Shown: positions 14,153-21,949 of the stretch, one piece after another
Position numbering within the stretch: the stretch's first letter is position 1
How the letters are laid out: each line of letters opens with the position of its first letter
Assembly (NCBI GenBank): GCA_964483325.1
Contig: CAZAAW010000030.1
Location: 1 to 29,364, forward strand
Reading direction: 5' to 3'
Length of the DNA: 29,364 nt
Origin: CAZAAW01 sp964483325
GTDB lineage: Bacteria > Pseudomonadota > Alphaproteobacteria > Rhizobiales > Kaistiaceae
Notes under the pieces: model-generated
Databases searched by the model: none
Told to the model about the DNA's origin: nothing
Seen by the model: the letters and a program-made list of their open reading frames with translations, nothing else
Made by a program: the position numbers and the translations under genes

Positions 14153-15733
14153 ATGAGCCAGGGCAACCCCACGGTGGCCGCCCCAACCCCCAGCCGTGAT
14201 CGCGTCATCATTTTCGACACGACGCTGCGCGACGGCGAGCAATCGCCCGGCGCCTCGATGACGCTCGACGAGAAGCTGCAGGTTGCCACGCTGCTCGACG
14301 AGATGGGGGTCGACATCATCGAGGCAGGCTTCCCGATCGCTTCCAACGGCGATTTCGAAGCCGTCGTCGAGATCGGCAAGGTCATCAAGCGGGCGGTCGT
14401 TTGCGGCCTGGCGCGTGCCGCCCAGGGCGACATCGATCGGGCTGCCGAGGCCCTCGTGCATGCCGAGCGCAAGCGCATCCACACCTTCATCGGCACCTCG
14501 CCGCTGCACCGCCAGTTCCAGCTGCAGCTCGACAAGGATCAGGTCTATGAGCGGGTCGTGGCGTCGGTGACCCGCGCCCGCAGCCATGTCGACGATGTCG
14601 AGTGGTCGCCGATGGATGCGACGCGGACCGAGCACGATTTCCTCTGCCGCGTCGTGGAGGCCGCCATCACGGCCGGCGCCACCACCATCAACATTCCCGA
14701 CACGGTCGGCTATGCGACGCCGGAGGAGTTCGGGACGCTGATCCGCATGCTGATCGAGCGCGTGCCCAATTCCGACAAGGCGATCTTCTCGACGCATTGC
14801 CACGACGATCTCGGCATGGCGGTCGCCAATTCGCTGGCGGGCGTGAAGGCCGGCGCGCGTCAGGTCGAATGCACGATCAACGGCCTCGGCGAGCGCGCCG
14901 GCAATGCCGCGCTGGAGGAGATCGTCATGGCGCTGCGGACGCGCAGTGACGTGCTGCCCTTCACGACCGGCATCCAGACGCAGATGCTGACCCGCGCCTC
15001 GAAGCTGGTGGCGGCGGTCTCGGCCTTCCCGGTGCAATACAATAAGGCGATCGTCGGACAGAACGCCTTCGCGCATGAGTCGGGCATCCACCAGGACGGC
15101 ATGCTGAAGAACGCCCAGACTTACGAGATCATGCGTCCGGAGGATGTCGGCGTGAAGGCGACGTCGCTGGTAATGGGCAAGCATTCCGGGCGGCACGCAC
15201 TGCGCGAGAAGCTGTCGGAGCTCGGCTTCGAGCTCGGCGACAACGCCTTCAGCGATGTCTTTCGCCGTTTCAAGGACCTGGCCGACCGCAAGAAGCATAT
15301 CTTCGACGAGGACATCGCGGCGCTGGTCGAGGACGAGGTGGCGAGCGCCGGCGAGGCGATCCGTGTCGTCGCCCTGACGGTGATCGCCGGCACCGGCGGC
15401 CCGCAGAAGGCGATCATCACGCTCGACGTCAACGGCCGCCACGAGACGCGGGAGGCCACCGGCAACGGGCCGGTGGACGCGACCTTCAACGCCATCAAGA
15501 CGATTGTGCCGAGCGACGCCCGGCTGTCGCTCTACCAGGTGCATGCCGTCACCGAAGGCACCGACGCCCAGGCGGAGGTCTCGGTGCGCCTCGAGGAGGA
15601 CGGCAAGTCCGTCATGGCGCGGGCCTCCGATCCCGACACGCTGGTCGCCTCGGCCAAGGCCTATATCTCCGGGATCAACAAGATGATGACCCGGCGGCGC
15701 AAGTCGGCGCCGGAAGCGCTGAAGGCGAGCTGA
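14153..15733 (+). CDS. leuA: 2-isopropylmalate synthase
   Basis: LeuA condenses acetyl-CoA with 2-oxoisovalerate, the committed step of leucine synthesis in the cytoplasm. The 526-residue length is that of the common bacterial long form. The catalytic TIM barrel shows FDTTLRDGEQSPG (residues 21-33) with metal ligand Asp22 and Arg26, STHCHDDLGMAVANSLAG (214-230) with metal ligands His215 and His217, and NGLGERAGNAALEE (243-256). The segment FAHESGIHQDG follows. The C-terminal regulatory LeuA dimer domain (about 390-515) includes AIITLDVNGRHETREATGNGPVDATFNAI and would bind leucine for feedback inhibition. A GGAACAGCAGG lies before the ATG. A leader peptide (13938-14036) points to transcript-level leucine control as well. 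Confidence 0.96.
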   Translation: MSQGNPTVAAPTPSRDRVIIFDTTLRDGEQSPGASMTLDEKLQVATLLDEMGVDIIEAGFPIASNGDFEAVVEIGKVIKRAVVCGLARAAQGDIDRAAEALVHAERKRIHTFIGTSPLHRQFQLQLDKDQVYERVVASVTRARSHVDDVEWSPMDATRTEHDFLCRVVEAAITAGATTINIPDTVGYATPEEFGTLIRMLIERVPNSDKAIFSTHCHDDLGMAVANSLAGVKAGARQVECTINGLGERAGNAALEEIVMALRTRSDVLPFTTGIQTQMLTRASKLVAAVSAFPVQYNKAIVGQNAFAHESGIHQDGMLKNAQTYEIMRPEDVGVKATSLVMGKHSGRHALREKLSELGFELGDNAFSDVFRRFKDLADRKKHIFDEDIAALVEDEVASAGEAIRVVALTVIAGTGGPQKAIITLDVNGRHETREATGNGPVDATFNAIKTIVPSDARLSLYQVHAVTEGTDAQAEVSVRLEEDGKSVMARASDPDTLVASAKAYISGINKMMTRRRKSAPEALKAS

Positions 15734-15757
15734 GTTCCGGTTCGCCCGGGCGAAATG

Positions 15758-15790
15758 AAAAAGGGGAGCGGTGCGGCCGCTCCCCTTTTT
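15758..15790. terminator. Bidirectional terminator between leuA and the SulP gene
   Basis: A perfect 13-bp stem AAAAAGGGGAGCG/CGCTCCCCTTTTT with a seven-base loop is flanked by A-run and T-run on opposite sides. It therefore works as an intrinsic terminator in both directions. It ends leuA 25 bases after its stop codon and the SulP operon 16 bases after its stop codon. Confidence 0.93.
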
Positions 15791-15806
15791 TGTCGCGCCG
15801 GACAGA

Positions 15807-17477
15807 TCAGGCCGGGGCGAGCGATGCCCGCGCCGCGGCGATGGCGTCGTCGAGCCGCGGCTCGAAGCGTGGGGACGGGTCGAATTTGAGATGGATGGCG
15901 AGTGCCCGCCGCACCGCCGGTGCGGCCCCGGCGATCCACACCTTGGCATGCTGGCTCGATGCTTTCTTCAGGAAGCCGGCCAGCGTCGTCGCGCCCGTCG
16001 AATCGACGAAGGGAACGTTGGAGACATCGATCACATAGGCCTTGGGCTGCTCGCCGATGCGGTCGAGGGCGCTGGCGATCGTGCCGGCGGCGCCGAAGAA
16101 GAAGGCTCCCGAGATCTGCAGCACGACGACGTCGGGATCGGTGGTGATGGCGTCGGCGAGCGGTGTTTCCGGAGCGGTCTCGCCGCGCTGCGCCACGGCG
16201 ACGGCCTGCGACATGCGATGCACGAAGACCAGCGTGCCGATCGCGAAGCCCGCCACGATGCCTTCGGTCAGGTCGCGGAAGACGACCAGCAGGAAGGTGG
16301 TGAGAAGCACCAGGGCATCCGCCCAGGAGGCGCGCAGCAGCAGGGCGAAGGCGTGCTTCTCGGCCATGTTCCACGCCACCACGGCGAGGATGCCGGCGAG
16401 GCCGGCCAGGGGGATATAGGCGGCCAGCGGCGCTGCCAGCAGCATGAAGAGCAGCAGGAAGACGGCATGCAGCATGCCCGATACCGGCCCGCGTGAGCCG
16501 GCGCGGATATTGGTTGCCGTCCGGGCGATGGCGCCGGTGACGCAGAAGCCGCCGAACACGGACGAGGCGATGTTGGCGACGCCCTGGCCGACCAGCTCGG
16601 TATTGGAGCGATGGCGGCGGCCGGTCATGCTGTCGGCGACGACGGCCGACAGGAGGCTTTCGATGGCGCCCAGCAGCGCGAAGGACAGCGCCGCCGGCAG
16701 CAGCTCGGCCATCCGCTCGAGCGACAGCGCCGGCAGGGCAGGGGCGGGGAGGCCGGACGGAATGCCGCCGAAGCGCGTGCCGATGGTCTCGATCGGCAGG
16801 TCGAGCCCGGCCGTGAGGAGCGCCCCGACCGCGACGGCGATCAGGAAGGACGGCCAATGCGGCCGCAGCCGCCGCAGGACGAAGATGATGGTGATCGATA
16901 GCACCGCGATGAAGACGGCGGCCGGCGAGATCGTGCCGATCGCTGCGGCGAGCGCCTCGACCTTGGGCAGGAAGGCCGCCGGCTCCGGCCCGGCCAGCGT
17001 CAGCCCGAGAAGATCGCGGATCTGGCTGGCGAAGATGATGACTGCGATGCCGGCGGTGAATCCGACGGTGACCGGGTAGGGGATGTAGCGGACGAACGTT
17101 CCGAGGCGGAGCAGCCCGGCGGCGAGAAGGAAGAACCCGGCCATGAAGGTTGCCAGGATGAGGCCGTCGACGCCGTAGGCCTGCACCGTGGTGGCGACGA
17201 GGACGATGAAGGCTCCCGCCGGCCCGCCGATCTGAAACCGGCTGCCGCCGAGCGCCGAGACGCAGAAGCCGCCGATGATGGCGGTGTAGAGGCCGCGCTC
17301 CGGACCCAGCCCGGAGGCGATCGCGATGGCCATCGACAGCGGCAGGGCGACGATGGCGACCGTCAGCCCGGCGATGATGTCGGCGCGCAGCCCGGCAAGG
17401 CCGTAGCCCTCCCGCAGGACCGTTATGAGTTTTGGAGCGTAGAGTCCTGCCAAGCGTGACGCCGGACTGGAGACCAT
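15807..17477 (-). CDS. SulP family inorganic anion transporter with STAS domain
   Basis: This 556-residue inner-membrane transporter has the SulP signature near the start (ADIIAGLTVAIVALPLSMAIAIASGLGPERGLYTAIIGG, residues 32-70), about ten to twelve further membrane segments up to about residue 420, and a cytoplasmic STAS domain (about 445-545) with the AFFFGAA and YVIDVSNVPFVDSTGATTL motifs. The family carries sulfate, bicarbonate or organic anions. The substrate here is not determined by the sequence. There is no carbonic anhydrase or sulfate assimilation gene nearby. It follows an XRE regulator gene with a 45-base gap and the same direction, so the two probably form one operon. It ends at a shared terminator with leuA. 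Confidence 0.92.
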   Translation of the reverse strand: MVSSPASRLAGLYAPKLITVLREGYGLAGLRADIIAGLTVAIVALPLSMAIAIASGLGPERGLYTAIIGGFCVSALGGSRFQIGGPAGAFIVLVATTVQAYGVDGLILATFMAGFFLLAAGLLRLGTFVRYIPYPVTVGFTAGIAVIIFASQIRDLLGLTLAGPEPAAFLPKVEALAAAIGTISPAAVFIAVLSITIIFVLRRLRPHWPSFLIAVAVGALLTAGLDLPIETIGTRFGGIPSGLPAPALPALSLERMAELLPAALSFALLGAIESLLSAVVADSMTGRRHRSNTELVGQGVANIASSVFGGFCVTGAIARTATNIRAGSRGPVSGMLHAVFLLLFMLLAAPLAAYIPLAGLAGILAVVAWNMAEKHAFALLLRASWADALVLLTTFLLVVFRDLTEGIVAGFAIGTLVFVHRMSQAVAVAQRGETAPETPLADAITTDPDVVVLQISGAFFFGAAGTIASALDRIGEQPKAYVIDVSNVPFVDSTGATTLAGFLKKASSQHAKVWIAGAAPAVRRALAIHLKFDPSPRFEPRLDDAIAAARASLAPA

Positions 17478-17522
17478 GATGGGGTGTGCTTCCTGGCCCG
17501 GGCGGACAGCGCGTTCGGGCGG

Positions 17523-17786
17523 CTAGTTGGTGCGTTCCTTGACGGCCTTGAGGCGGACGCCGCGGCCCTTGCCGATGCTGTCGGAATTCTCGCCGATCAA
17601 TTCGACGCCGGCGGCATCGAGCGCCTCGATGACCTTCGTCAGCGTCTCCACGACGCCGCGAACGGTTCCATCGCTGGATTCCATGCGCTGAATGGTGGGA
17701 ACGGAGACGCCCGAGAGTTCGGCCAGCTGCCGCTGGTCGATACCCAGAAGTGCCCGTGCCGCCCGCATCTGCGCCGCGGTGATCAT
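17523..17786 (-). CDS. XRE-family helix-turn-helix transcriptional regulator
   Basis: This 87-residue DNA-binding protein has a single Cro/CI-type helix-turn-helix: QMRAARALLGIDQRQLAELSGVSVPTIQRMES (about residues 6-37), with the second helix and recognition helix easily seen. It is followed by TLTKVIEALDAAGVELIGEN, the usual family C-terminal segment. It lacks a sensor domain. I chose ATG 17786 over a GTG at 17798 because the best -10 box (17810-17815) would start transcription near 17803, leaving almost no leader for the GTG. The gene sits directly upstream of the SulP transporter gene, and a palindrome (17829-17847) overlaps its -35 box. It is therefore probably an autorepressor of the regulator-transporter operon. 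The co-factor or signal is unknown. Confidence 0.85.
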   Translation of the reverse strand: MITAAQMRAARALLGIDQRQLAELSGVSVPTIQRMESSDGTVRGVVETLTKVIEALDAAGVELIGENSDSIGKGRGVRLKAVKERTN

Positions 17787-17809
17787 CGATAATTCCACAT
17801 GGCAATCAT

Positions 17810-17847
17810 CTATTATGTGATCCCAATTATGATGTCCAGTACATCAT
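17810..17847 (-). promoter_or_regulatory. Promoter with overlapping palindromic operator for the XRE-SulP operon
   Basis: Minus-strand TGGACA (17833-17838) and TAATAG (17810-17815) are 17 bases apart. The -35 box lies inside a perfect inverted repeat, ATGATGT-N5-ACATCAT (17829-17835 and 17841-17847), where a dimeric HTH protein could block RNA polymerase. The AT-rich stretch stands out from the GC-rich surroundings. Binding by the neighbouring regulator is inferred. Confidence 0.6.
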
Positions 17848-17999
17848 ATGTGATGTCTGAGGGTGCCTTCGGGAATCCGCTCGCGCTTCTTATGAGAAGG
17901 CCGTCGCGCGTGGCGGGAACCAGGCGCGTGAGAACGGCGTTGAGGGAGAAGTTTCGCGCGGTCGCCCCACAGCCCCCCAGCTAGAGGACCGCGCCGAGA

Positions 18000-18031
18000 G
18001 GGCTCCGCCGGTTTTTTGACCCGCGGAGCCC
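18000..18031 (-). terminator. Hairpin after the small membrane protein gene
   Basis: GGGCTCCGC (18000-18008) pairs perfectly with GCGGAGCCC (18023-18031) around a 14-base loop that contains six A on the minus strand. It starts five bases after the stop of the 39-residue gene. There is no T-run after the stem on the minus strand, so it may be a processing or partial termination site. Confidence 0.5.
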
Positions 18032-18036
18032 TTTCC

Positions 18037-18156
18037 TCATCCGAACCAGATGACCAGGCCGATGACGACGAGGGTGAGGACGGCCATGAGACCGTAGCCG
18101 ATGACATCGGACATGAACTCGCTGCCGGACTCTTCGTCTTTTTCTTCTTCGTCCAC
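18037..18156 (-). CDS. 39-residue membrane protein with an acidic N terminus
   Basis: A GTG start with GGGAG seven bases upstream opens a 39-codon gene. The first 13 residues are strongly acidic (MDEEEKDEESGSE). Residues 16-38 form one membrane helix rich in Leu, Val, Ile and Gly, ending in IWFG. The strong ribosome site, the clear charge and hydrophobicity pattern, and a hairpin right after the stop codon support a real gene although it is short. The acidic N terminus would be expected to face the periplasm or cytoplasm depending on insertion. I do not recognise a family. An internal ATG (15th codon) would give only the membrane helix. Confidence 0.6.
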   Translation of the reverse strand: MDEEEKDEESGSEFMSDVIGYGLMAVLTLVVIGLVIWFG

Positions 18157-18321
18157 GGCCCAACTCCCATGCGATCTGCCGGCGGCCTTTTACGCAATCA
18201 GGATCGCCAAGGCGAGGCCTTGCATCCACATACACCGGACGGTCAAGGCGTCGCCTCAGCGGGAGGCGCCTGGCGTCCCGCGGCTATCCAGAGAAAATAC
18301 CGGAAGCGCCCCGACTGCCGC

Positions 18322-19056
18322 TCAGGATCGCTGCGCGGAGAGGAGGAGGAACCGCGGCCGCCGGCGCTCATACGCCATATAGGCCCGCCGCGGCGCGATG
18401 AATTCCTCGGTCGGCGCCGGTTCACGGAGCTCGCGAATCGCAAAGCCCGCCTCGATGAGCCCCATGACATGGGTCTCCATCGTCCGGTGGTACATGATGA
18501 CGCCGGGTTCCAGGAAATTCGTGCCGCGGGGTCCCTCGGAGAAATAGATGTCGAGCGGCCAGGCGACCTCGTTCTGATTATAGCGGATGAATTCCTGACG
18601 CGGGATGGCCGTAAATACGGGATGATTGGTCGAGAAGACAAAATATCCGCCGGGCACCAGCAGCTGATACGTGCGCCGGCACAGCGCCCGATAGTCTTCG
18701 ACGTAATTGACGGCTACCGAGCTCATGACGACATCGAAGCTGTCCGGCGCGATATTGGCGTCTTCCATGTCGCCGTGGCGGAAATCGATAGGCAGTCCGT
18801 CATGAAGGGAGCGGGCACGCTCCAGCATCTTCTCGGACATGTCGAGGCCGACGATGGCGGCCGCACCCTGCTCGGCGGCATAGCGGCAATGCCAGCCGAA
18901 GCCGCAGCCGAGATCCAGGACGCGCTTGCCCTTGAGGTCCGGCAAGGCCGCCTGGAAGGCGGGCCATTCGTGATACTCCGGCAATCCCATCTTGGATGAC
19001 GGGAACTGCATGTACTTCGCGAAGAAGCCTGGCTCGTCGAACTTGTTCTGCTTCAT
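18322..19056 (-). CDS. Class I SAM-dependent methyltransferase, substrate unknown
   Basis: This 244-residue cytoplasmic enzyme has the Rossmann-type methyltransferase fold: motif I RVLDLGCGFGWHCRYAAEQ (about residues 45-63), motif II AAIVGLDMSEKMLERA (about 66-81), IDFRHGDMEDANIAPDSFDVVMSSVAVNYVED (about 88-119) and LVPGGYFVFSTNHPVF (about 131-146). The C-terminal part (FLEPGVIMYHRTMETHVMGLIEAGFAIRELREP) is as in methyltransferase_11 relatives that act on small molecules. The substrate cannot be told. The ATG at 19056 follows GGAGG. It is transcribed away from the following CuA and heme-copper cluster across 253 bases in which I see a CTGCCGC/GCGGCAG hairpin (19185-19202) but no convincing terminator or promoter. 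Confidence 0.88.
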   Translation of the reverse strand: MKQNKFDEPGFFAKYMQFPSSKMGLPEYHEWPAFQAALPDLKGKRVLDLGCGFGWHCRYAAEQGAAAIVGLDMSEKMLERARSLHDGLPIDFRHGDMEDANIAPDSFDVVMSSVAVNYVEDYRALCRRTYQLLVPGGYFVFSTNHPVFTAIPRQEFIRYNQNEVAWPLDIYFSEGPRGTNFLEPGVIMYHRTMETHVMGLIEAGFAIRELREPAPTEEFIAPRRAYMAYERRRPRFLLLSAQRS

Positions 19057-19309
19057 GACCCCCCTCCCGGTTCGGGAGCGCACAGTACATCGGTGGTGAA
19101 CGGGTGGGCAATTCGAAAGCCGCGCTCCAGGCTTGGCCCGACGCCGGAAAAGGTGAGGCCGCCGGGCAGTCTCATTGCCCGATGCTGCCGCGATTGCGGC
19201 AGAAAGGCACTGCCGTCGCCAACGGCGGCGCTAATTGCGCCGGAACAAAGTGTAACCTTGGAAGCGCCGCCACTCTGACCAAGTCGAAGGCTCAGGCCGG
19301 AGGTTGGTC

Positions 19310-19825
19310 ATGCAGGAGATGGCTTGGTATCTGACGATAATCTTCGTCGGCCTTATAAGTCTTACTTTCATCTATGTTGCCGTCCGGTCGCGGCACGCTG
19401 CTGATTACAGCGTTGTCCAGCCGGCGGCCTATCGGCGCCGGGCGCAGCTTTTCTGGGGGCTTGTCGTCGCCGGCATCGTGATCGCCGCCGCGACGCTGCG
19501 CGATCTTCCCTATGCCTATTCCGGCGACGCGCCGCAGGTGGTCACGGCGCAGGCCTACCAATGGTACTGGGAGCTCGGCCGCGACAGCGTCGTGGCCGGA
19601 ACGCCGGTCGAGTTCCAGATCTCCAGCGCCGACGTCAACCATGGGTTCGGCATCTACGATCCCGACGCGCGCCTGGTGGCGCAGGCCCAGGCGATGCCGG
19701 GCTATGTCAACCGTCTCCGCTACACCTTCACCAGGCCGGGCAAGTATCAGCTGCTGTGCCTGGAGTATTGCGGCGTCGCCCATCACGAGATGATCGCCGA
19801 GCTGGAAGTAACGGCTCCGGAATAA
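19310..19825 (+). CDS. CuA-containing subunit II of a heme-copper reductase (NorS/CoxB-like)
   Basis: This 171-residue subunit receives electrons from a cytochrome c through a binuclear CuA centre and passes them to subunit I. Two membrane segments (about residues 5-25 and 46-62) precede a periplasmic cupredoxin domain. All CuA ligands are visible: His111 (VNHGFGIY) and the CLEYCGVAHHEM motif with Cys150, Glu152, Cys154, His158 and Met161. The aromatic YQWYWE patch for electron entry is at 83-88. The start at 19310 has GGAGG six bases upstream. Subunit II is short compared with aa3 oxidases, in line with ba3-type and sNOR enzymes. It is the first gene of a four-gene operon and is followed by subunit I after 12 bases. 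Confidence 0.88.
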   Translation: MQEMAWYLTIIFVGLISLTFIYVAVRSRHAADYSVVQPAAYRRRAQLFWGLVVAGIVIAAATLRDLPYAYSGDAPQVVTAQAYQWYWELGRDSVVAGTPVEFQISSADVNHGFGIYDPDARLVAQAQAMPGYVNRLRYTFTRPGKYQLLCLEYCGVAHHEMIAELEVTAPE

Positions 19826-19837
19826 GGAACCTCTGTC

Positions 19838-21322
19838 ATGAGCACCGATGTGCTGTCGGTCGATAATGCGCCGCAGTCGCGGGTCGGCCTCGATATCTTC
19901 ACGCGCGGCGTGCTTGCGGCCAATCTCGGCATCACCGGGATCGTCCTGCTTCTGATGATGCTGCTCGGCGTGCTGATGCGCCTCGGCCAGAGCGGCTGGC
20001 TGGCGCTCGAGCCGGATCTTTTCTACCAGGCCATGACCGTGCACGGGCTCGGCATGGTGGGCATCGCCGCCCTGGGTGGCGTCTCGGTGATGTGGTACTT
20101 CCTCAGCCGCTACGTCGAGCTCCACCGTGTTGTCCTGACGGCCAATCTGGTACTGTTCCTGACCGGCCTGGTGATGATCCTCGGCGCCGATTTCCTCGGC
20201 GGCTTCGGGGGCGGCTGGACGTTCCTCTATCCGCTGCCGGCGCAATCGGCCGGCGTCTGGGGAACGGCTCCCGCCGCCTGGCATCTGCTCGGCCTGCTGC
20301 TGATCGGCGTCGGCTTTCTGCTGGTCTGCCTAGAGATCGGCCGCGCCCTGATCGCCCGCTATGGCGGGCTCGGGCGGTCCCTCGGCTGGCCGCAGCTTTT
20401 CGGCCTGAGCAAGGCCGATCCACCGCCGCCGACCGTCGTCGCCAGCACCATGGCAATGATCGTCACGACGCTGTCGCTGATCAGCGGTGCCTCGATCATC
20501 GTCCTCAGCTTCGTCAATCTGTTCATTCCGTCGTTCACGATCGATCCGCTGCTGGCGAAGAACGTCACCTATTTCTTCGGCCACGTCTTCATCAACGCGA
20601 CGATCTACATGACGGTGATCGCCGTCTACGAGATACTGCCGCGATACACGCGCCGGCCGTGGAAATCGACGCGCGTCTTCCTCGCCGCATGGACGGGCTC
20701 CACCATCATGGTGCTGGTGATCTATCCCCACCATCTGCTGATGGATCTCGTCATGCCGACATGGATGATGATCGTCGGCCAGGTGCTTTCCTACACCAAC
20801 AGTTTCCCAGTGCTGGTGGTGACAGGTTTCGGAACGCTGGCGATCGTCCATCGCTCCGGCCTGCGCTGGGATATCGTCAGCGGGCTCCTCTTCCTCGGCA
20901 TGTTCGGATGGATGGCCGGCGTCATTCCCGCCATCATCGATGCGACGATCGTCGTTAATTCCGTCATGCACAACACGATGTGGGTGCCGGGGCACTTCCA
21001 CTTCTATCTTCTTCTCGGTCTCGTCCCGATGGTGTTCGCGTTCATGTATTACGTGACGCGGGAAGGCGAGACGGCGACCGGCGCTCCCGTCGACCTCTGG
21101 GCGCTCGGCGTCTATCTGGCAGCGGGCATCGCCTTCGTCGCCATGTTCCTCTACGCCGGGCGCCACAGCGTTCCGCGGCGCTGGGCGGCGCATCTGCCGG
21201 AATGGGTCGCCTACGACCAGATCGCCTCGATCGCGGCCATTGCCGTAACCCTCGCCGCGGCGCTGCTGGTCGGGCGCTTCCTGACGCGATTGCCGCGCAT
21301 GCTTGCCGATAGCGGGAGCTGA
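19838..21322 (+). CDS. Heme-copper reductase subunit I lacking the active-site Tyr, probable sNOR catalytic subunit
   Basis: This 494-residue, about 12-helix inner-membrane subunit has the six metal-ligand histidines of the heme-copper superfamily: His69 (MTVHG) and His388 for the low-spin heme, His386 for the high-spin heme (VPGHFHFY), and His249, His298 and His299 (FFGHV, YPHHL) for CuB. The position four residues after His249 is Asn253. Oxygen reductases of types A and B have the cross-linked Tyr there, and cNOR has Glu. The cbb3 Tyr position in the next helix appears to be Val. Helix VI (GHVFINATIYMTVIAVYEILPRYT) resembles the sNOR enzymes (NorY) of ammonia oxidisers. With a CuA subunit, SCO protein and orf1-like gene beside it, NO reduction is the best guess. 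An unusual oxidase remains possible. Confidence 0.8.
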   Translation: MSTDVLSVDNAPQSRVGLDIFTRGVLAANLGITGIVLLLMMLLGVLMRLGQSGWLALEPDLFYQAMTVHGLGMVGIAALGGVSVMWYFLSRYVELHRVVLTANLVLFLTGLVMILGADFLGGFGGGWTFLYPLPAQSAGVWGTAPAAWHLLGLLLIGVGFLLVCLEIGRALIARYGGLGRSLGWPQLFGLSKADPPPPTVVASTMAMIVTTLSLISGASIIVLSFVNLFIPSFTIDPLLAKNVTYFFGHVFINATIYMTVIAVYEILPRYTRRPWKSTRVFLAAWTGSTIMVLVIYPHHLLMDLVMPTWMMIVGQVLSYTNSFPVLVVTGFGTLAIVHRSGLRWDIVSGLLFLGMFGWMAGVIPAIIDATIVVNSVMHNTMWVPGHFHFYLLLGLVPMVFAFMYYVTREGETATGAPVDLWALGVYLAAGIAFVAMFLYAGRHSVPRRWAAHLPEWVAYDQIASIAAIAVTLAAALLVGRFLTRLPRMLADSGS

Positions 21323-21324
21323 CC

Positions 21325-21942
21325 ATGCGGCGCGCCGCAGCTGCCCTGCTTGCGGTCCTGGTGCTTGGCCCGCTGGCTCTCTGGCAAGGCACCGACGGCC
21401 TGAAGGCCTTCACCACCGAGGGCGCGCGGCGTCTCGACGTTGCGAGGCAGCCGCGCCCTCTTCCCGCCGTCGCTCTGGAGGATTCCCGGGGCATGGCAAC
21501 GACGCTGGACGCCTTGCGCGGACGCGTCGTGCTCCTGGACTTCATCTACACGCGCTGCCCGACGCTGTGCGTCACGCTCGGCTCGAGCTTCGAGCGGCTG
21601 CGCGCCGAGATCGCCGCCGCCGGTCTCGGCGAGGACATCGTCCTCGTCTCGCTCAGCTTCGATCCCGACTACGACGATCCGCTGCAGCTTTCCGACTATG
21701 CCGAGAGGTTCGGCGGGGCCGACGCGGCCTGGCGGTTCGTGCGGCCGCAATCGAAGGAGCAGCTGGCGGAACTGCTGCACGTGGCGGAGGTCATCGTACT
21801 TCCCGACGGCGCCGGCGGGTTCGTCCACAATGCCGCGATTCACATCATCGACAGGCGCGGCGACCTCGCCGCCATTGTCGACACCGAAGCCGTGTCCGAG
21901 GCCCTCGCGCTGGCCCGCGCACTGGCCCGCGACGAAGGATGA
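21325..21942 (+). CDS. senC: SCO/SenC family copper chaperone
   Basis: This 205-residue membrane-anchored thioredoxin-fold protein delivers copper to, or reduces, the CuA site of the neighbouring subunit II. An N-terminal membrane anchor (residues 4-20) is followed by the domain with the copper ligands Cys78 and Cys82 in FIYTRCPTLCVT and His168 in GGFVHNAAIHIID, all three present. The DPDYDDP loop (about 113-119) is also typical. It starts two bases after the subunit I stop codon, so it is translated in the same operon. This gene as third in the order CuA subunit, subunit I, SCO is a hallmark of the norSY-senC cluster. Confidence 0.9.
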   Translation: MRRAAAALLAVLVLGPLALWQGTDGLKAFTTEGARRLDVARQPRPLPAVALEDSRGMATTLDALRGRVVLLDFIYTRCPTLCVTLGSSFERLRAEIAAAGLGEDIVLVSLSFDPDYDDPLQLSDYAERFGGADAAWRFVRPQSKEQLAELLHVAEVIVLPDGAGGFVHNAAIHIIDRRGDLAAIVDTEAVSEALALARALARDEG

Positions 21943-21949
21943 CGGGCCC

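Noticed and set aside
13955..15949. Minus-strand 664-codon frame opposite leuA
   Set aside because: leuA on the plus strand has every family motif. The minus frame also runs through the bidirectional terminator.
15661..17805. 714-codon minus-strand frame overlapping the SulP and XRE genes
   Set aside because: It is out of frame with both real genes and is Arg/His/Gly-rich. It also crosses the 15758-15790 terminator.
18016..18999. Plus-strand frame opposite the methyltransferase
   Set aside because: The methyltransferase has clear SAM motifs and a good ribosome site. The plus frame has neither.
19838..21322. Ordinary cytochrome c oxidase subunit I annotation
   Set aside because: The His set fits, but the catalytic Tyr is missing at the type A/B position and apparently also at the cbb3 position, so a plain oxidase label would mislead.
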